Source of the DNA: Hordeum vulgare subsp. vulgare
Lineage: Eukaryota; Streptophyta; Magnoliopsida; Poales; Poaceae
Direction of reading: 5' to 3'
Assembly: GCF_904849725.1 (NCBI RefSeq)
Contig: NC_058524.1
Span: forward strand, 511,856,263 to 511,920,262
Length of the DNA stretch: 64,000 bases
The position numbers and the translations under genes were made by a program. Below the pieces are notes generated by a model, which worked only from the letters and a program-made list of their open reading frames with translations, made no database searches and had not been told where the DNA came from. Below, in pieces: positions 1-10,654 of the stretch (the first letter of the stretch is position 1; each line of letters starts with the position of its first letter).

Positions 1-83
1 GAGCACCTGTGCCTTGGAAGACGGAGGATCAAACCGAGGTTGCAACAACTCCACGACCATCACCTTTGAAGGAAGACAACTAA
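1..83 (+). CDS. C-terminal tail of the post-pol ORF of element A (partial)
   Basis: Reading from base 3, the frame encodes the end of the extra ORF that lies between pol and the 3' LTR in this family. The tail matches the last residues of the intact 173-aa ORF of element C at 29705-30226, including a Pro-rich stretch and the final KEDN, then TAA at 81-83. The function is unknown. Only about 26 codons are visible. Confidence 0.6.
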   Translation, partial: APVPWKTEDQTEVATTPRPSPLKEDN

Positions 84-1611
84 GCACGGGTATGGGCAAT
101 CCCCTTGGTTTGTGCCAAGCTTGGGGGAGTTGCCCCGGTATCGTATCACCATAACATCTTTTGCCTTTACCTTTTCTTAGTTCGATCCTTTTTGGTTTTA
201 TCTTCCTCTAGTAGAATAAAGTTCTTAGTGTTTTAGGCTTGAGTTTTGCTTTGTGTCACCCCCGATGTATTCGAGTTCGTGAGTAATATAATAAAGAGTG
301 TTTTAGTTAAGGGTCTTGCTTCATGCCGTGATCTAAAGAAAAGCATGATAAAAGAACAAAAGCATGAAAGATCATGTAATGATCTTATGGTAAGTGATGG
401 ATCCGTATATAAAAATAATGTTGATTGAAACTTGTTGTGGGTGGACAAACGTAGACCTTGGTCATTGTTGCAATTAATAGGAAATGATAAAGAAGGATAG
501 GTTCACATATAAATATATCATCTTTGACACCGTCTATGATTGTGAACACTCATTAAACTATTACATGCTTAGAAGTAGATGTTGGACAAGGAGGAAAACA
601 TAATGAATTATGTCTTCTTGGTTCCAAACAATGATTATATGACTAGAGATCCGTTAGCATGTGACAATTGCTTCCACCTCATATCAACCAAAACTTCCAC
701 ACTAAGTAGACATACTACTTGTGCATCCATAAACCTTCAACCCAGTTTTGCCATGAGAGTCCACCATACCTACCTATGGATTGAAGAAGATTCCTCAAGT
801 AAGTTGTCATCGATGCAAGCAATAAGAATTTCTCCCTAAATATGTATGATCTATTAGTGTGTGGAAAATAAGCTTTGTACGAACCTGTGATGAGGAAGAC
901 ATAAAAGCGACAGACTGCATAATAAAGTTATTTATCACATGAGGCAATATAAAGTGATGTTCCTTGACACTAAGAGGTCAGACATCCAAACCTCAAATGC
1001 GCATGACAACCTCTGCTTCCCTCTGCGAAGGGCCTATCTTGTACCTTTACTTTCGGTCCCTAAACGAGTCATGGTGATCTACACCAATTCCTTATTTCGC
1101 CTTTATCTTGGCTAACGTCATATGCTAGGGAAAGATCTATATTCATATGTCAACTTGGAAGTAAGTACTCATGAATTATTATTGTTGACATTACCCTTGA
1201 GGTAAATAGTTGGGAGGCGAAACTATAAGCCCCTATCTTTCTCTGTGTCCGACTGAAACTTTGATCTCATGAGTACCACATGAGTTGTAGCAATTGTAGA
1301 AGACGAAAGGATGCTTGAGTATGTTGATTTTCTTTACAAGCTCTTATTCGACTCTTTCCGATGTTATGATAAATTGCAATTGCTTCAACGACTAAAGTAT
1401 ATTGGTTGTTAATTCTCAATAAGGTTCTTGATCCATACTTTACTTTGTGAAGGAATTATCACTTTAGCATAAGAGATTATATGATGATATTGCTGTTCTG
1501 ATTAGGATCATGATGCCTGCATGTCCGTATTTTGTTTTGTCGACACCTCTCTCTCTAAACATGTGGGCATGTTTATTGATCTCAGTTTCCGCTTGAGGCC
1601 AAGCAAAGTCT
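84..1611 (+). other. 3' non-coding internal region of element A
   Basis: This is about 1.5 kb without coding signal, between the extra ORF and the polypurine tract. The same sequence occurs in diverged form in C (30227-31630), D (39443-40968) and B (55531-57065). The short ORFs at 246-428 and 579-839 are not conserved between copies and are treated as chance. Confidence 0.75.
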
Positions 1612-1625
1612 AAGCTTGCGGGAGT
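1612..1625 (+). promoter_or_regulatory. Polypurine tract of element A
   Basis: AAGCTTGCGGGAGT lies directly before the LTR start TGATACG. C, D and B have the same tract before their 3' LTRs. It would prime plus-strand DNA synthesis. Here one C interrupts the G run seen in D (AAGCTTGGGGGAGT). Confidence 0.7.
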
Positions 1626-3141
1626 TGATACGTCCATTTTGCATCATGCTTTTATGTTGATATTTATCGCTTTATGGGCTGTCATTACACTTCATGGTAC
1701 AATACTTATGCCTTGTATCTCTTATTTTGCAAGGTTTACATGAAGAGGGAGAATGCCGGCAGCTGGAATTCTAGCCTGAAAAAGGAGCAAGTTTGAGATA
1801 CCTACTATGCTCAACTCCAAAAGCCGTGAAAATCAACGAGGAATTATTTTGGAGTTTATAAGAAATACTGGGCGGAAGAAGTACCAGAGGGGAGCCACCA
1901 GGAGGCCACAAGCCTGCTAGGCGCGGCCTAGCCCCCTGGCCGGGCCTAGGGGGCTTGTGGGCTCCCTGTTGGCCCTTTGGCTCCCCTCTTTTGCTATAAG
2001 GAGGGTTTTGTTCCAGAAAAAAATCAGGAGGAGTCTTTCGAGAGGAATCGCCGCAGCCACGAGGCGGAACTTGAGCAGAACCAATCTAGAGCTCCGGCAG
2101 GGCCGTCCTGCCGAGGAAACTTCCCTCCCGGAGGAGGAAATCGTCGCCATCGTCATCACCAACACTCCTCTCATCGGAGGGGACTCATCACCATCAACAT
2201 CTTCATCAGCACCATCACATCTCCAAACCCTAGTTATCTCTTGTAACCAATCTCCGTCTCGCGACTCCGATTGGTACTTGTAAGGTTGCTAGTAGTGTTA
2301 ATTACTCTTTGTAGTTGATGCTAGTTGGATTACTCGGTGGAAGATTATATGTTCAGATCCTTGATTCTATTCAATACCTCTCTGGTCATGAATATAATTG
2401 TGCTTTTTGAGTAGTCGCTTTTGTTCCTGAGGACATGGGATAAGTCTTGCTATAAGTAGTCATGTGAATTTGGTTTGTGTTCGATATTTTGATGTGTTGT
2501 ATGTTCTTTTTCCTCTAGTGGTGTTATGTGAACGTCGACTACATAACACTTCACCATTATTTGGGCCTAGAGTAAGTCATTGGGAAGTAGTAAGTAGATG
2601 ATGGGTTGCTAGAGTGACAGAACCTTAAACCCTAGTTTATGCGTTGCTTCGTAAGGGGCTGATTTGGATCCAATAGTTTAATGCTATGGTTAGACTTTGT
2701 CTTCATTCTTCTTTCATAGTTGCGGATGCTTGCGAGAGGGGTTAATCATAAGTGGGATGTTTGTCCAAGTAAGGGCAGCACCCAAGCACCGGTCCACCCA
2801 CATATCAAACTATCAAAGTAGCGAACGTGAATCATATGAACATGATGAAAACTAGCTTGACAGAAATTCCCATGTGTCCTCGGGAGCGCTTTACCTCCTA
2901 TAAAAGTTTGTCCAGGCTTGTCCCTTGCTACAAAAGGGATTGGGCCATCTTGCTGCACTACTATTACTTGCTACTTGCGATGAATCATCTTATCACACAA
3001 CTATTTGTTACTGATAATTTCAGAGCTTGCAGAGAATACCTTGCTGAAAACCACTTGTCAGATCCTTCTTATCCTCGTTGGGTTCGAAACTCTCACTTAT
3101 CGAAAGTACTACGATAGATCCCCCACACTTGTGGGTCATCA
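1626..3141 (+). repeat. 3' LTR of element A
   Basis: A 1516-bp LTR starting TGATACGTCC and ending GGGTCATCA. Its length matches the LTRs of C (1521-1523 bp), D (about 1525 bp) and B (1520 bp). It holds a GC-rich inverted repeat and a TATA-like box in its first third. ORFs at 1917-2283 on both strands fall inside this GC-rich block and are not genes. Confidence 0.9.
1890..2000 (+). promoter_or_regulatory. GC-rich inverted repeat and TATA-like box in LTR A
   Basis: Three nested arm pairs can be read: GGGAGCC (1890-1896) with GGCTCCC (1960-1966), CCACAAGCC (1906-1914) with GGCTTGTGG (1952-1960), and CTAGGC (1917-1922) with GCCTAG (1944-1949). A CTATAAG box follows at 1994-2000. All TGATACG-type LTRs in the window have an equivalent block. 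It is probably the core promoter region of the LTR, which is an inference from position. Confidence 0.55.
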
Positions 3142-3751
3142 GTGAGAAAGCAAGTTGGGTGCACACCCACTAGTTTTCTTTTTGAGCTTTCATACACTTA
3201 TAGCTCTAGTGCATCCGTTGCATGGCAATCCCTACTCATTCACATTGATACCATTTGATGGGCATCTCAATAGCCCATTGATACGCCGAGTCGATGTGAC
3301 CATCTCCTCCTTTTTGCCTGACAACCTCCACCACACTCTATTCCACCTATAGTGCTATATCCATGGCTCACGCTCATGTATTCCGTGAGAGTTGAAAAAG
3401 TTTGAGAAAGTAAGAGTGCGAAAACAATTACTTGGCCAATACCAGGGTTGTGCATGATTTAAATTCGTTGTGTGGGGATGATTGAGCATAGCCAGACTAT
3501 ATGATTTTGTAGGGATAACCTTCTTTGTCCTTGTTATTTCAAAAGTTCATCATTACTTTGCTAGTATGCTTGAAGTATTATTGTTTTCATGTTAATATTA
3601 AACTATTGTTTTGAATCTTACGGATCTGAACATTCATGCCACAATAAACAAGTTACAAAGAACAAATATGTTAGGTAGCATTCCACATCAAAAATTCAGT
3701 TTTTATCACTTCCCTACTCGAGGACGACCAGGAGTTAAGCTTGGTGATGCT
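3142..3751 (+). other. 3' non-coding internal region of element G
   Basis: About 610 bp between the end of element A and the G LTR. It has no coding signal and ends in the purine-rich tract next to TGATACG. Overlapping ORFs at 3155-3455 on both strands lack any recognisable domain. Confidence 0.6.
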
Positions 3752-4850
3752 TGATACGTCTCCAATGTATCTATAATTTTTGATTGTTCCATGCTATTAT
3801 ATTATCAACTTGGGTGTCTTATATGCATTTATATGCCATTTTACATCATTTTTGGGACTAACCTATTAACTCGGTGCCTAGTGCCAGTTTCTGTTTTTTC
3901 CGTGTTTTGACCTTTTTCAAAAAAGAATATTAAACGGGGTCCAAACGGAATAAAACCTGCGGGATGATTTTTTCCATAACAGAAGATACCAAGAAGACTT
4001 GAGAACCAAGGCAGGAGGTCTCGTGGGAGGTCCCGAGCCCCCTAGGCGCGCCCTAGGGAGCGCTCCAAGCAGGATCGTGGGCCTCCTTGCCTCCTCTGCC
4101 CTACCTCTTTTGCCTATAAATTCCCAAAAATCCTGAAACCAACCAAGAGAGCCACGAAAATACTTTTCCGCCGCCGCAAGCTTCTGTCTCCGCGAGATCC
4201 CATCTGGGGACCGTTCTGGTGCCCTGCCGGAGGGGGATTCGGACACGGAGGGCTTCTTCATCAACAACATTGCCTCTCCGATGATGCGTGAGTAGTTCAC
4301 CACAGACCTTCGGGTCCATAGCTAGTAGCTAGATGGCGTCTTCTCTCTCTTGGATCTTCAATACAAAGTTCTCCATGATCTTCATGGAGATCTATCCAAT
4401 GTAACTTTCTTTTGCGGTGTGTTTGTAGAGATTCGATGAATTGTGGATTTATGATCAGATTATCTATGAATATTATTTGAGTCTCCTCTGATTTCTTATA
4501 TGCATGATTTCGTATCCTTGTAGTTCTCTTCGAGTTATGGGTTTCGTTTGGCCAACTTGATCTATAATTCTTGCAATGGGAGAAGTGCTTGGTTTTGGGT
4601 TCATACCGTGCGGTGTCCTCACCTAGTGACAGAAGGGGTAGCGAGGCATGCATCGTGTTGTTGCCATCAAGGGTAAAAAGATGGGGTTTATATCATATTG
4701 CATGAATTTATCCCTCTACATCATGTCATCTTGCTTAAGGCGTTACTCTGTTTGTTATGAACTTAATACACTAGATGCATGTTGGATAGGGTCGATGTGT
4801 GGAGTAATAGTAGTAGATGCAGACAGTATTGGTCTACTTGTCTCGGACGT

Positions 4851-5113
4851 TGTAACGCCCCGGACACACCCGCCGATTGTCGTTAGTCCTGGAAGGATCT
4901 AGACTAGCCTCACATATCAATACTAGTCTTTTCTGCGCACTTTGTCCTCACTCATGCGCACCCGGGATCAACTTCCCGGTCGGTCACCCATCCTAGAACT
5001 ACTCCAAGTTGAGCACGCTTAACCTGGGGTTCTGTTCGAATGGGCTCACGAAAAAGAAGGTATTCCTTATTGATATGAGTAGTCTATCATCCCTAATAAG
5101 CCAGGCTATCACA
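4851..5113 (-). repeat. Cassandra 3' LTR (263 bp)
   Basis: Plus-strand ends are TGTAACG and CTATCACA. This copy holds the longer 5S-like segment. The other copy at 5310-5555 is 17 bp shorter because of one deletion. Confidence 0.9.
4972..5050 (-). ncRNA. 5S rRNA-like domain in the Cassandra 3' LTR
   Basis: On the minus strand this reads like the internal half of plant 5S rRNA: GTTAAGCGTGCT, then an AGTAGT stretch, then AGGATGGGTGACC. These correspond to the box A, intermediate element and box C region of the RNA polymerase III promoter. It lies inside an LTR and is not part of a 5S rDNA array. Whether it is transcribed cannot be judged from sequence. Confidence 0.8.
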
Positions 5114-5297
5114 TACACCGCCACTCAGAGGAACCGACATCCTCGTCGAGCCACAGGAGCGTTCCCTCTTGGCACAAACGTCTGTGTATCTAGTCTAGTA
5201 CATGTACCATGTCGTGTGCCACGACGGGTCACAAACGTCATGAACAACATGACCGCACATCTGTCCCCAAACATCTGTGCAACCGCAATGGTCGACA

Positions 5298-5306
5298 CTG
5301 ATACCA
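5298..5306 (-). promoter_or_regulatory. Cassandra primer-binding site
   Basis: The minus strand reads TGGTATCAG three bases after the end of its 5' LTR. This matches the first nine bases of the usual initiator-Met tRNA complement TGGTATCAGAGC; the last three bases do not match. Confidence 0.7.
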
Positions 5307-5309
5307 ACT

Positions 5310-5555
5310 TGTAACGCCCCAGACACACCCGCCGGCGGTCGTTACTCCTAGCAGGATCTAGACTGGCCTCACATATCAATACTAGTCTTTTCTACGCACT
5401 TTGTCCTCACTAATGCGCACCCGGGATCAACTTCCCGGTCGGTCACCCATCCTAGAACTACTCCAAGCTGAGCACGTTCGAATGGGATCCTGGAAAAGAA
5501 GGAATTCCTTATTGATATGAGTAGTTTATCATCCCTAATAAGCCAGGCTATCACA
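5310..5555 (-). repeat. Cassandra 5' LTR (246 bp)
   Basis: The direct-repeat partner of 4851-5113. It lacks 17 bp within the 5S-like domain, between AGCACG and TTCGAATGGG on the plus strand. Confidence 0.9.
5431..5490 (-). ncRNA. 5S rRNA-like domain in the Cassandra 5' LTR, deleted
   Basis: The same 5S-like segment as at 4972-5050, but 17 bp are missing just ahead of the GCGTGCT-like part. The loss removes the start of the box A region, so this copy is unlikely to be a functional pol III promoter. Confidence 0.7.
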
Positions 5556-6008
5556 GACGTGATGCCTATATGTATGATCATTGCCTTAGATATCGTCATG
5601 ACTTTGCGCGATTCTATCAATTGCTCGACACTAATTCGTTCACCCACCGTAATACTTGCTATCATGAGAGAAGCCTCTACTGAACACTATGGCCCCGGGG
5701 TCAATTTTACACATCATATTTTCGGATCTACATACGAAAACACCAAAAATACCTTGCTGCACTTTTTTCTATTTACCTTTTATCACTTTCAGATCTCACC
5801 TTGCAAGTAATCGTGAAGGGATTGACAACCCCTTTATCGCGTTGAGAGGAAGTTTGTTTGTTTTTGCGCAGGTTCATTGGTGCCTCATCTTGATACTCCT
5901 ACTGGATTGATACCTTGGTTCTCAAACTAAGGGAAATACTTATCTCCACTTTGCTGCATCACCCTTTCCTCTTCAAGGGAAAAACCAACGCAAGCTCAAG
6001 AAGTAGCA

Positions 6009-6563
6009 CAAATAGATGATGGGTTGCGAGAGTGATAGAAGCTTAAACCCCAGTTTATGCGTTGCTTCGTAAGGGGACGATTTGGATCCACATGTTTCAT
6101 GCTATGGTTGGATTTACCTTAATTTTTGTTTCGTTGTTGCGGATGCTTGTGACAGAGGGTAATCATAAGTGGGTTGCTTTTTAGGTAAGAACAACACCTT
6201 AGCACTGGTCCACCCACATACCAAATTATCAAAGTAACGGGCGTGAATTAACTTGACATGATGAACATGACTAGATAGTAATTCCCACGTGTCCTCGGGA
6301 ACGCTTACCTCATATAAGAGTACTTTCCAGCATTTCCGTTGCTATAAAAAGTATTGGTCTACCTTGATGCACACTTCCACTATTATTACTTGTCACTTGT
6401 TACGAATTATCTTGCTATATAACTATCTATCAGTGTTACTTACAGCACTTGCACAGAATACCTTGCTGAAAACTGCTTGTCATTTCCTTCTGCTCCTCGT
6501 TGGCTTTGACACTCTTACTTATTGAAAGGAGTACGATTGATCTCCTATACTTGTGGATCATCA
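6009..6563 (+). repeat. 5' LTR fragment of element B
   Basis: The last 555 bp of an LTR ending GGATCATCA. It matches the 3' part of B's own 3' LTR (about 58045-58599), sharing B-specific features such as AACAACACCTTAGCAC, which differ from C and D. The rest of this LTR lies to the left of element G, outside the window. Confidence 0.75.
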
Positions 6564-6574
6564 ATACTATTTTT

Positions 6575-6592
6575 TGGTGCCGTTGACGGGGT
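6575..6592 (+). promoter_or_regulatory. Primer-binding site of element B
   Basis: TGGTGCCGTTGACGGGGT lies 11 bases after the LTR. It matches the Asp-tRNA complement TGGCGCCGTTGCCGGGGA except at three positions. Confidence 0.7.
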
Positions 6593-6669
6593 GTGAAGCG
6601 CCTTTGGTAAGTGGAAATTGGTATGGACAAAAATTTGGTACATGCTGAAATTTACTGTTGCTTGTTAGT

Positions 6670-6923
6670 ATGCACGGTCACCCTTTGTGTGGCTTGTTTG
6701 GGGCATATTATCCTCAAACGGAAGTTGAAAAAGTTTCTCCTTAACCTACTAAACCTACTGAAAATATTTATTATGAGATTCCTTTGGGTATGCTAGAGAA
6801 CTTGATGGTTAATACTTATAATGATACATCTCGTCCTGATTATCACTTGATATATGTCGATGAGGTTTGTGGATTATTTAAGCTTGCAAGTTTGCCTGGA
6901 GACAAGGTTAAGAAGAATGTTTT
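6670..6923 (+). pseudogene. gag: gag of element B, N-terminal part
   Basis: The reading frame from ATG at 6670 aligns with the gag N-terminus of C (24642) and D (33966). It shares the block GMLEN near residue 45, LIYVDEVCGLFKLA, and VKKNVF at the break. A stop TAA interrupts it after about 24 codons. The frame is cut at 6923 by element T and resumes after the duplicated GTTTT at 20440. Gag forms the particle that packages the RNA. No zinc knuckle is visible in this part. Confidence 0.7.
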
Positions 6924-7389
6924 TGTCACATCCCTGACACTTTAAGCAAGTTAGCTTTGTGCTCATGTTTTCTTTGCATTGCATCTAGGAAATTTCAATA
7001 AGAATAAAGTAAGTGGTGAAGGAAAACTCAAAACCCTAGCCACTTCTTTAAATAAAGGAAATCTCAAACTAGTTAAAATCAATGAACCCAAAATGGCCTC
7101 AAGAAAAGTTCAAACTTTCTGATAAATCATGAAAGTATATAAGCAATGAAGAAAACCTTTTTCTTGACACTTTAAGCATTTTAAATAAATGCAAAAAGCT
7201 ATTGGTTTCAAGTTTTAAATTAGAAATCAGAAACTTTAAACTTTCAAAAATATTGAAAACTTTGGGAATGGTTGGAAATATTCCAACAAATATTCTGGTG
7301 TGTTTAAAATAGTTTTTACAAACTATTTGGGAGCTGAAATAAATAGCAAGTTAATGAAATAGCAAAACAGAAACAAATCAGAAAAAAAA

Positions 7390-8350
7390 TGGGAAAACTC
7401 TTACCTGACGCTTACCTGGCCCAGCCCAGCTCCCTTGTCGTCTTCCTCCTCGCCAGTAGGAGCAGGAGGTGGCCGCCGCGTCGCCGCGCGCCTCCACGCA
7501 CCTGTGCGCCTGCCTGGCCGCCGCTTCGCGCTGGCAAGCACGGGGATAAGCTCCCCGAGCCCGTAGCTATCCATTCCTGTGCTCACTCTTCCCCCTCTCC
7601 TCTCGGTTCCCTCGATCCCCTCTGCCGCCATTGACAGGAGCTCGAGCTCGAGCTCGAGATGCCCGTGCCCCTAGCCATAGGATCCCCATTCTGAGTGTGC
7701 CGTTAGCTCCGCCTCAACGAACTAGTCCTCCCTGCAGAAGCCGAAGCCTCCTCGAGCCCTGCAACGGCCACGGCACCGTCGTCTTCAACCTTCAGCTGCC
7801 GGCGAGCTCTTCTCGATTCGTCGCCCTCAGTGCTTCCCCGAGGCGTCCAAGCCCTTCTCTGCACTCCTCGTGAGCTTGCGCATCTTTCCCCTAAGATCTT
7901 CCCGTCGATCCCCTCCTCTAGGCTTAGTTCCATCGGAGCCCGACGAGGACCGCCGCTGCAGCTCGTCACCGCTAGCCCTCCGGTGAAGTGTTGGTCCGTC
8001 TAAGGCCAAGAGCAGCCTCAGGACATCACGTAGATGCTTTAGGTGCCCAGCCCTGCGCGTTTTGACCCCGTATTCGATGGCTTCGACGATGGCCGAACTT
8101 GGTCGCCGCCAAGCTCGTCGCCGGCGTTGATTCCGGCCACCCCAGCCCCTGGGGCTTGTCCCATCGTGTGCGCCGTCGAGTGGCCGTTCTTCCCGTGGTC
8201 TCTGCCGTGAGTTTGGCCGTCGGAGGCGAGTTTCCGATGCCCTCCACCGTACTGGTGGTCGCCGGAGGCTCCCCGCCGGCGAGGACGACCTCGCCGCAAG
8301 TGGATCTCAGCTGGCCTGAGCCACTGACGTGTGGGGCCAGCCTCTGGATA
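7390..8350 (+). promoter_or_regulatory. GC-rich block in 5' LTR of T
   Basis: About 1 kb of CpG-rich sequence within an otherwise AT-rich LTR. The same block is at 16697-17655 in the 3' LTR. It probably holds the promoter and leader, judged only from composition and its place upstream of the poly(A) signal. It includes a CTCGAG hexamer repeat at 7638-7658, one unit longer than in the 3' LTR. Confidence 0.3.
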
Positions 8351-9652
8351 GTTTAGAAATAATAAAAATAAATCAATTAAATTGATAAGTCACTAACATG
8401 TGGGTCCAGTGAGTTTAATTAACTAAATAAGATTAATTCTAATCTAAAATTGACCAGAGACACTGACCAGTGGGTCCCACTGGTCAGGTTTGACTTTCAA
8501 CGGCCAGTTGGACCTGCTGATGTCATGCTGATGCAGTAAAAGGATTTTCCAGTATAGAAATAATTCCATAAATGTTTAAAACTTCAAAAATCCATAGAAA
8601 TTAATCTGTAACTCCAATGAAAATAATTTATATATGCAAAACTATCAGAAAAATTCAAGCAATCTGAATATTCCATTTTCAAACATGTTTAAAAATGTTA
8701 CAGAACCCAAACATGTAGTTTAATGAATAAGTCAATTCTTATAAATACTTTATAAATGGAATATGGAAAATATTTAACTTTCACTATGATTGACATGATC
8801 AAATACTATCCTAATTACAAACCATCAACTTAACATGTCATTCCATGCATGTTAACATCAAGTTGATCCGAGCATCAGGTCGAATCAATTAAAATGGTAT
8901 CCGAGAATACCTCGTTTGAAGTGATATTTGAATTTGATTCAAATCAACTTCAAACCTGATACATGCTAGCCATATTAGTTTATCACCTTGCATTCTCATG
9001 CCATGCTCATGCATCATCTTGATTGCATATGTTTGTTATTGATTGTTGTCATTCCTTTCGGTAGGCTCCGCTCCCCCGGATTCCACCGAATATCCGTCTG
9101 ACGGATATTGTCACTCCTCTGAGCAACAAGGCAAGCAACCATTTTGATCATCCCGATAAATCCCATGTTCTTGCTGGAGACGGAATGATTCCACGATGGT
9201 GTATTGTTGTGGTGTTAGTGGACTCGTGTGCAAGAAATCAAGTTGTCAAAATTATTTAAAAATGCAAGTTGTCTAGCCACGAGTCAAATGTTGGCTTTCC
9301 GCATGAAACCCCACCATACCCTGTTGATACATTGCATGAGTAGTTAGTTATCCTAAAGTCTTGCTGAGTACCTTCGTACTCATGTTTGTTTAATAAATGT
9401 TGCAGAGGTTGCTAATGACCCTAATGGAGGGTTCTTTGTAGACATCGACGACGACGAGTAGCTGGTGTCCCAGCTACGATCTGGCCCTACGTTGGATCTG
9501 TAGTATAGTCAGGCCATGTGCCTTCTAGTTGCACCTGTGTGTACTCAGACAGTTTTAAACTCTTCCGCTGGCTTGTAACTGAATGACTGCTATTATGGGT
9601 CGTGAGACCCGTAATGTGTAATATTATGTGTGTGGCTCTTTCGAGCCTCTTA

Positions 9653-9658
9653 AATAAA
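9653..9658 (+). terminator. Poly(A) signal in 5' LTR of T
   Basis: AATAAA in the context CTTAAATAAAGCTTG, near the 3' end of the LTR. It is repeated at the same place in the 3' LTR. Confidence 0.45.
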
Positions 9659-10222
9659 GCTTGTATGTTTATGGTTATGTTGTGATGCCATCGATGTATC
9701 TATACATATCGGTATGCCATGTGTACGTGTGTCGTACTTGATATGTATGGGGTTCGATTACCTAGTCGTGAACTTTAGTAGCACTCCTTACAAGGAAATG
9801 CCCCTTTGTGATCCAACGAGCCTTGGTAGCTCGCTACTGCTCCGGACACATTTGTTGACCGGCTTGTGTCCTTCTTGGCTGCTGTGTCTGTCCCCTTTGG
9901 GGAAATGTCACGCGATGTAATGGAGTCCTTGTAGCTTGCTACGACTCGTCTACATTCGTTGGTGACCGACACCTGCTTTGTTGGGTCATGTATGCCTGTC
10001 CTTGTGCGGTACTGCCACTTTGGTTTATGACTAGACTTGTCGATCCGGGTTCTTTGACATTGGAATGCTAGCGACACTATTGCATATGTGAGTCAAAAGA
10101 CGCAAACGGTCCCAGCTAAGGTAAGGTTGCAGCCGTGGAGTTAACCGTGCGTGAGACCGCAAAGGGATGCGATGTGTTACAAGCTGGATTCCTATGGCTT
10201 AGGATCGGGGTCCCAACAACGT

Positions 10223-10234
10223 TGGTATCAGAGC
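10223..10234 (+). promoter_or_regulatory. Primer-binding site of element T
   Basis: TGGTATCAGAGC begins four bases after the LTR and is a perfect complement to the 3' end of plant initiator-Met tRNA, the usual primer of chromoviruses. Confidence 0.9.
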
Positions 10235-10654
10235 CTGACTGACTATAGGATTACTAAGCCAAACTGGTCGAAGTTGAGTCTAGAATTGCTTTAGTTATAT
10301 ATAAGAGAATTGTTTGTGGAAGGGAACGTAAGACTCTTTTTCTCTTCTCAAGTTATTCTATTCTGGTGATCCTCGTGTTTTCTGCGGGAATTAAGGACTA
10401 GGTTACTCATCTTCTTCTAGGCTCGTGTTTCTGATTGGTAGATTATAGGACTACGGGTCAAGAGATATTTGGGTTTCTTCATTCCTAGGAAAAAGGAAGT
10501 AAGTTTGATGATCAGAGAGTTGAACTTGATAGTTGAGTGGTTACGCTATTCCATTTTGGGTTGTCTCAAAATTTGTTTTTCAGCATTTACAGCCGTTATG
10601 CTGCCAATTTTGCATTCGGAGCTCTAATGCTTTTGCATTACTCTCTATTTACAG

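Larger units (their letters stand above)
1..3141 (+). mobile_element. Athila-clade Gypsy retrotransposon A (3' part)
   Basis: The window opens inside this element. Visible are the end of an extra ORF, about 1.5 kb of non-coding internal sequence, a polypurine tract and a complete 3' LTR. The order and sequence match the 3' ends of elements C (30140-33164) and D (39400-42508), so A is a sister copy of this Sabrina/WHAM-like family. It ends in GGGTCATCA at 3141, and the next bases belong to the internal region of another element (G), so A appears to be inserted into G. Its left TSD lies outside the window; the right copy would be GTGAG at 3142-3146. Confidence 0.85.
4851..5555 (-). mobile_element. 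Cassandra TRIM retrotransposon
   Basis: A 705-bp element flanked by the 5-bp direct repeat GACGT (4846-4850 and 5556-5560) inside LTR G. It has two direct repeats (4851-5113 and 5310-5555) around a non-coding spacer of about 196 bp. Read on the minus strand, the LTR begins TGTGATAG and ends CGTTACA, and three bases after the first LTR comes TGGTATCAG, a partial match to the initiator-Met tRNA primer site. Both LTRs contain 5S rRNA-like sequence, the hallmark of Cassandra. It has no coding capacity, so it would depend on enzymes supplied in trans. ORFs at 5009-5379 are shadows. Confidence 0.92.
3142..6008 (+). mobile_element. LTR retrotransposon G, 3' end (TGATACGTCTCC family)
   Basis: Internal 3' sequence (3142-3751) is followed by the LTR (3752-6008). 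The short tract before the LTR, TTAAGCTTGGTGATGCT, is the usual boundary of this Triticeae family. No coding sequence of G is visible; its 5' part lies beyond element A, outside the window. To its right the sequence switches at 6009 into the interior of B's LTR, so G is inserted in B. A Cassandra element interrupts the LTR. I do not assign a family name. Confidence 0.75.
3752..6008 (+). repeat. 3' LTR of element G, split by Cassandra
   Basis: Starts TGATACGTCTCC and ends AGAAGTAGCA, giving TG...CA termini. Without the 705-bp Cassandra insertion and one 5-bp TSD copy it measures about 1547 bp, close to solo LTR F (1569 bp). The ORFs on both strands around 3917-4653 lie in the GC-rich part of the LTR and are discounted. 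Confidence 0.8.
6924..10218 (+). repeat. 5' LTR of element T (914 bp shorter than its partner)
   Basis: Runs from TGTCACATCC to GGTCCCAACA. It aligns with the 3' LTR (16230-20434), but the 914-bp segment found there at 18478-19391 is absent here after CCCATGTTCTTGCT (near 9174). It contains a GC-rich block (about 7390-8350) and a poly(A) signal. ORFs in the GC-rich block occur on several frames and both strands and are not supported as genes. Confidence 0.9.

Noticed and set aside
4972..5050. A genuine 5S rRNA gene
   Set aside because: Only the internal part of 5S matches, it is inside a direct-repeat LTR with TG...CA ends, and the whole lies within a 705-bp element with a TSD; it is Cassandra.
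7389..8356. Overlapping ORFs on both strands in the GC-rich part of T's 5' LTR
   Set aside because: They occur in several frames and both strands, are repeated in the 3' LTR with indels that change the frames, and carry no domain. High GC lowers stop frequency.
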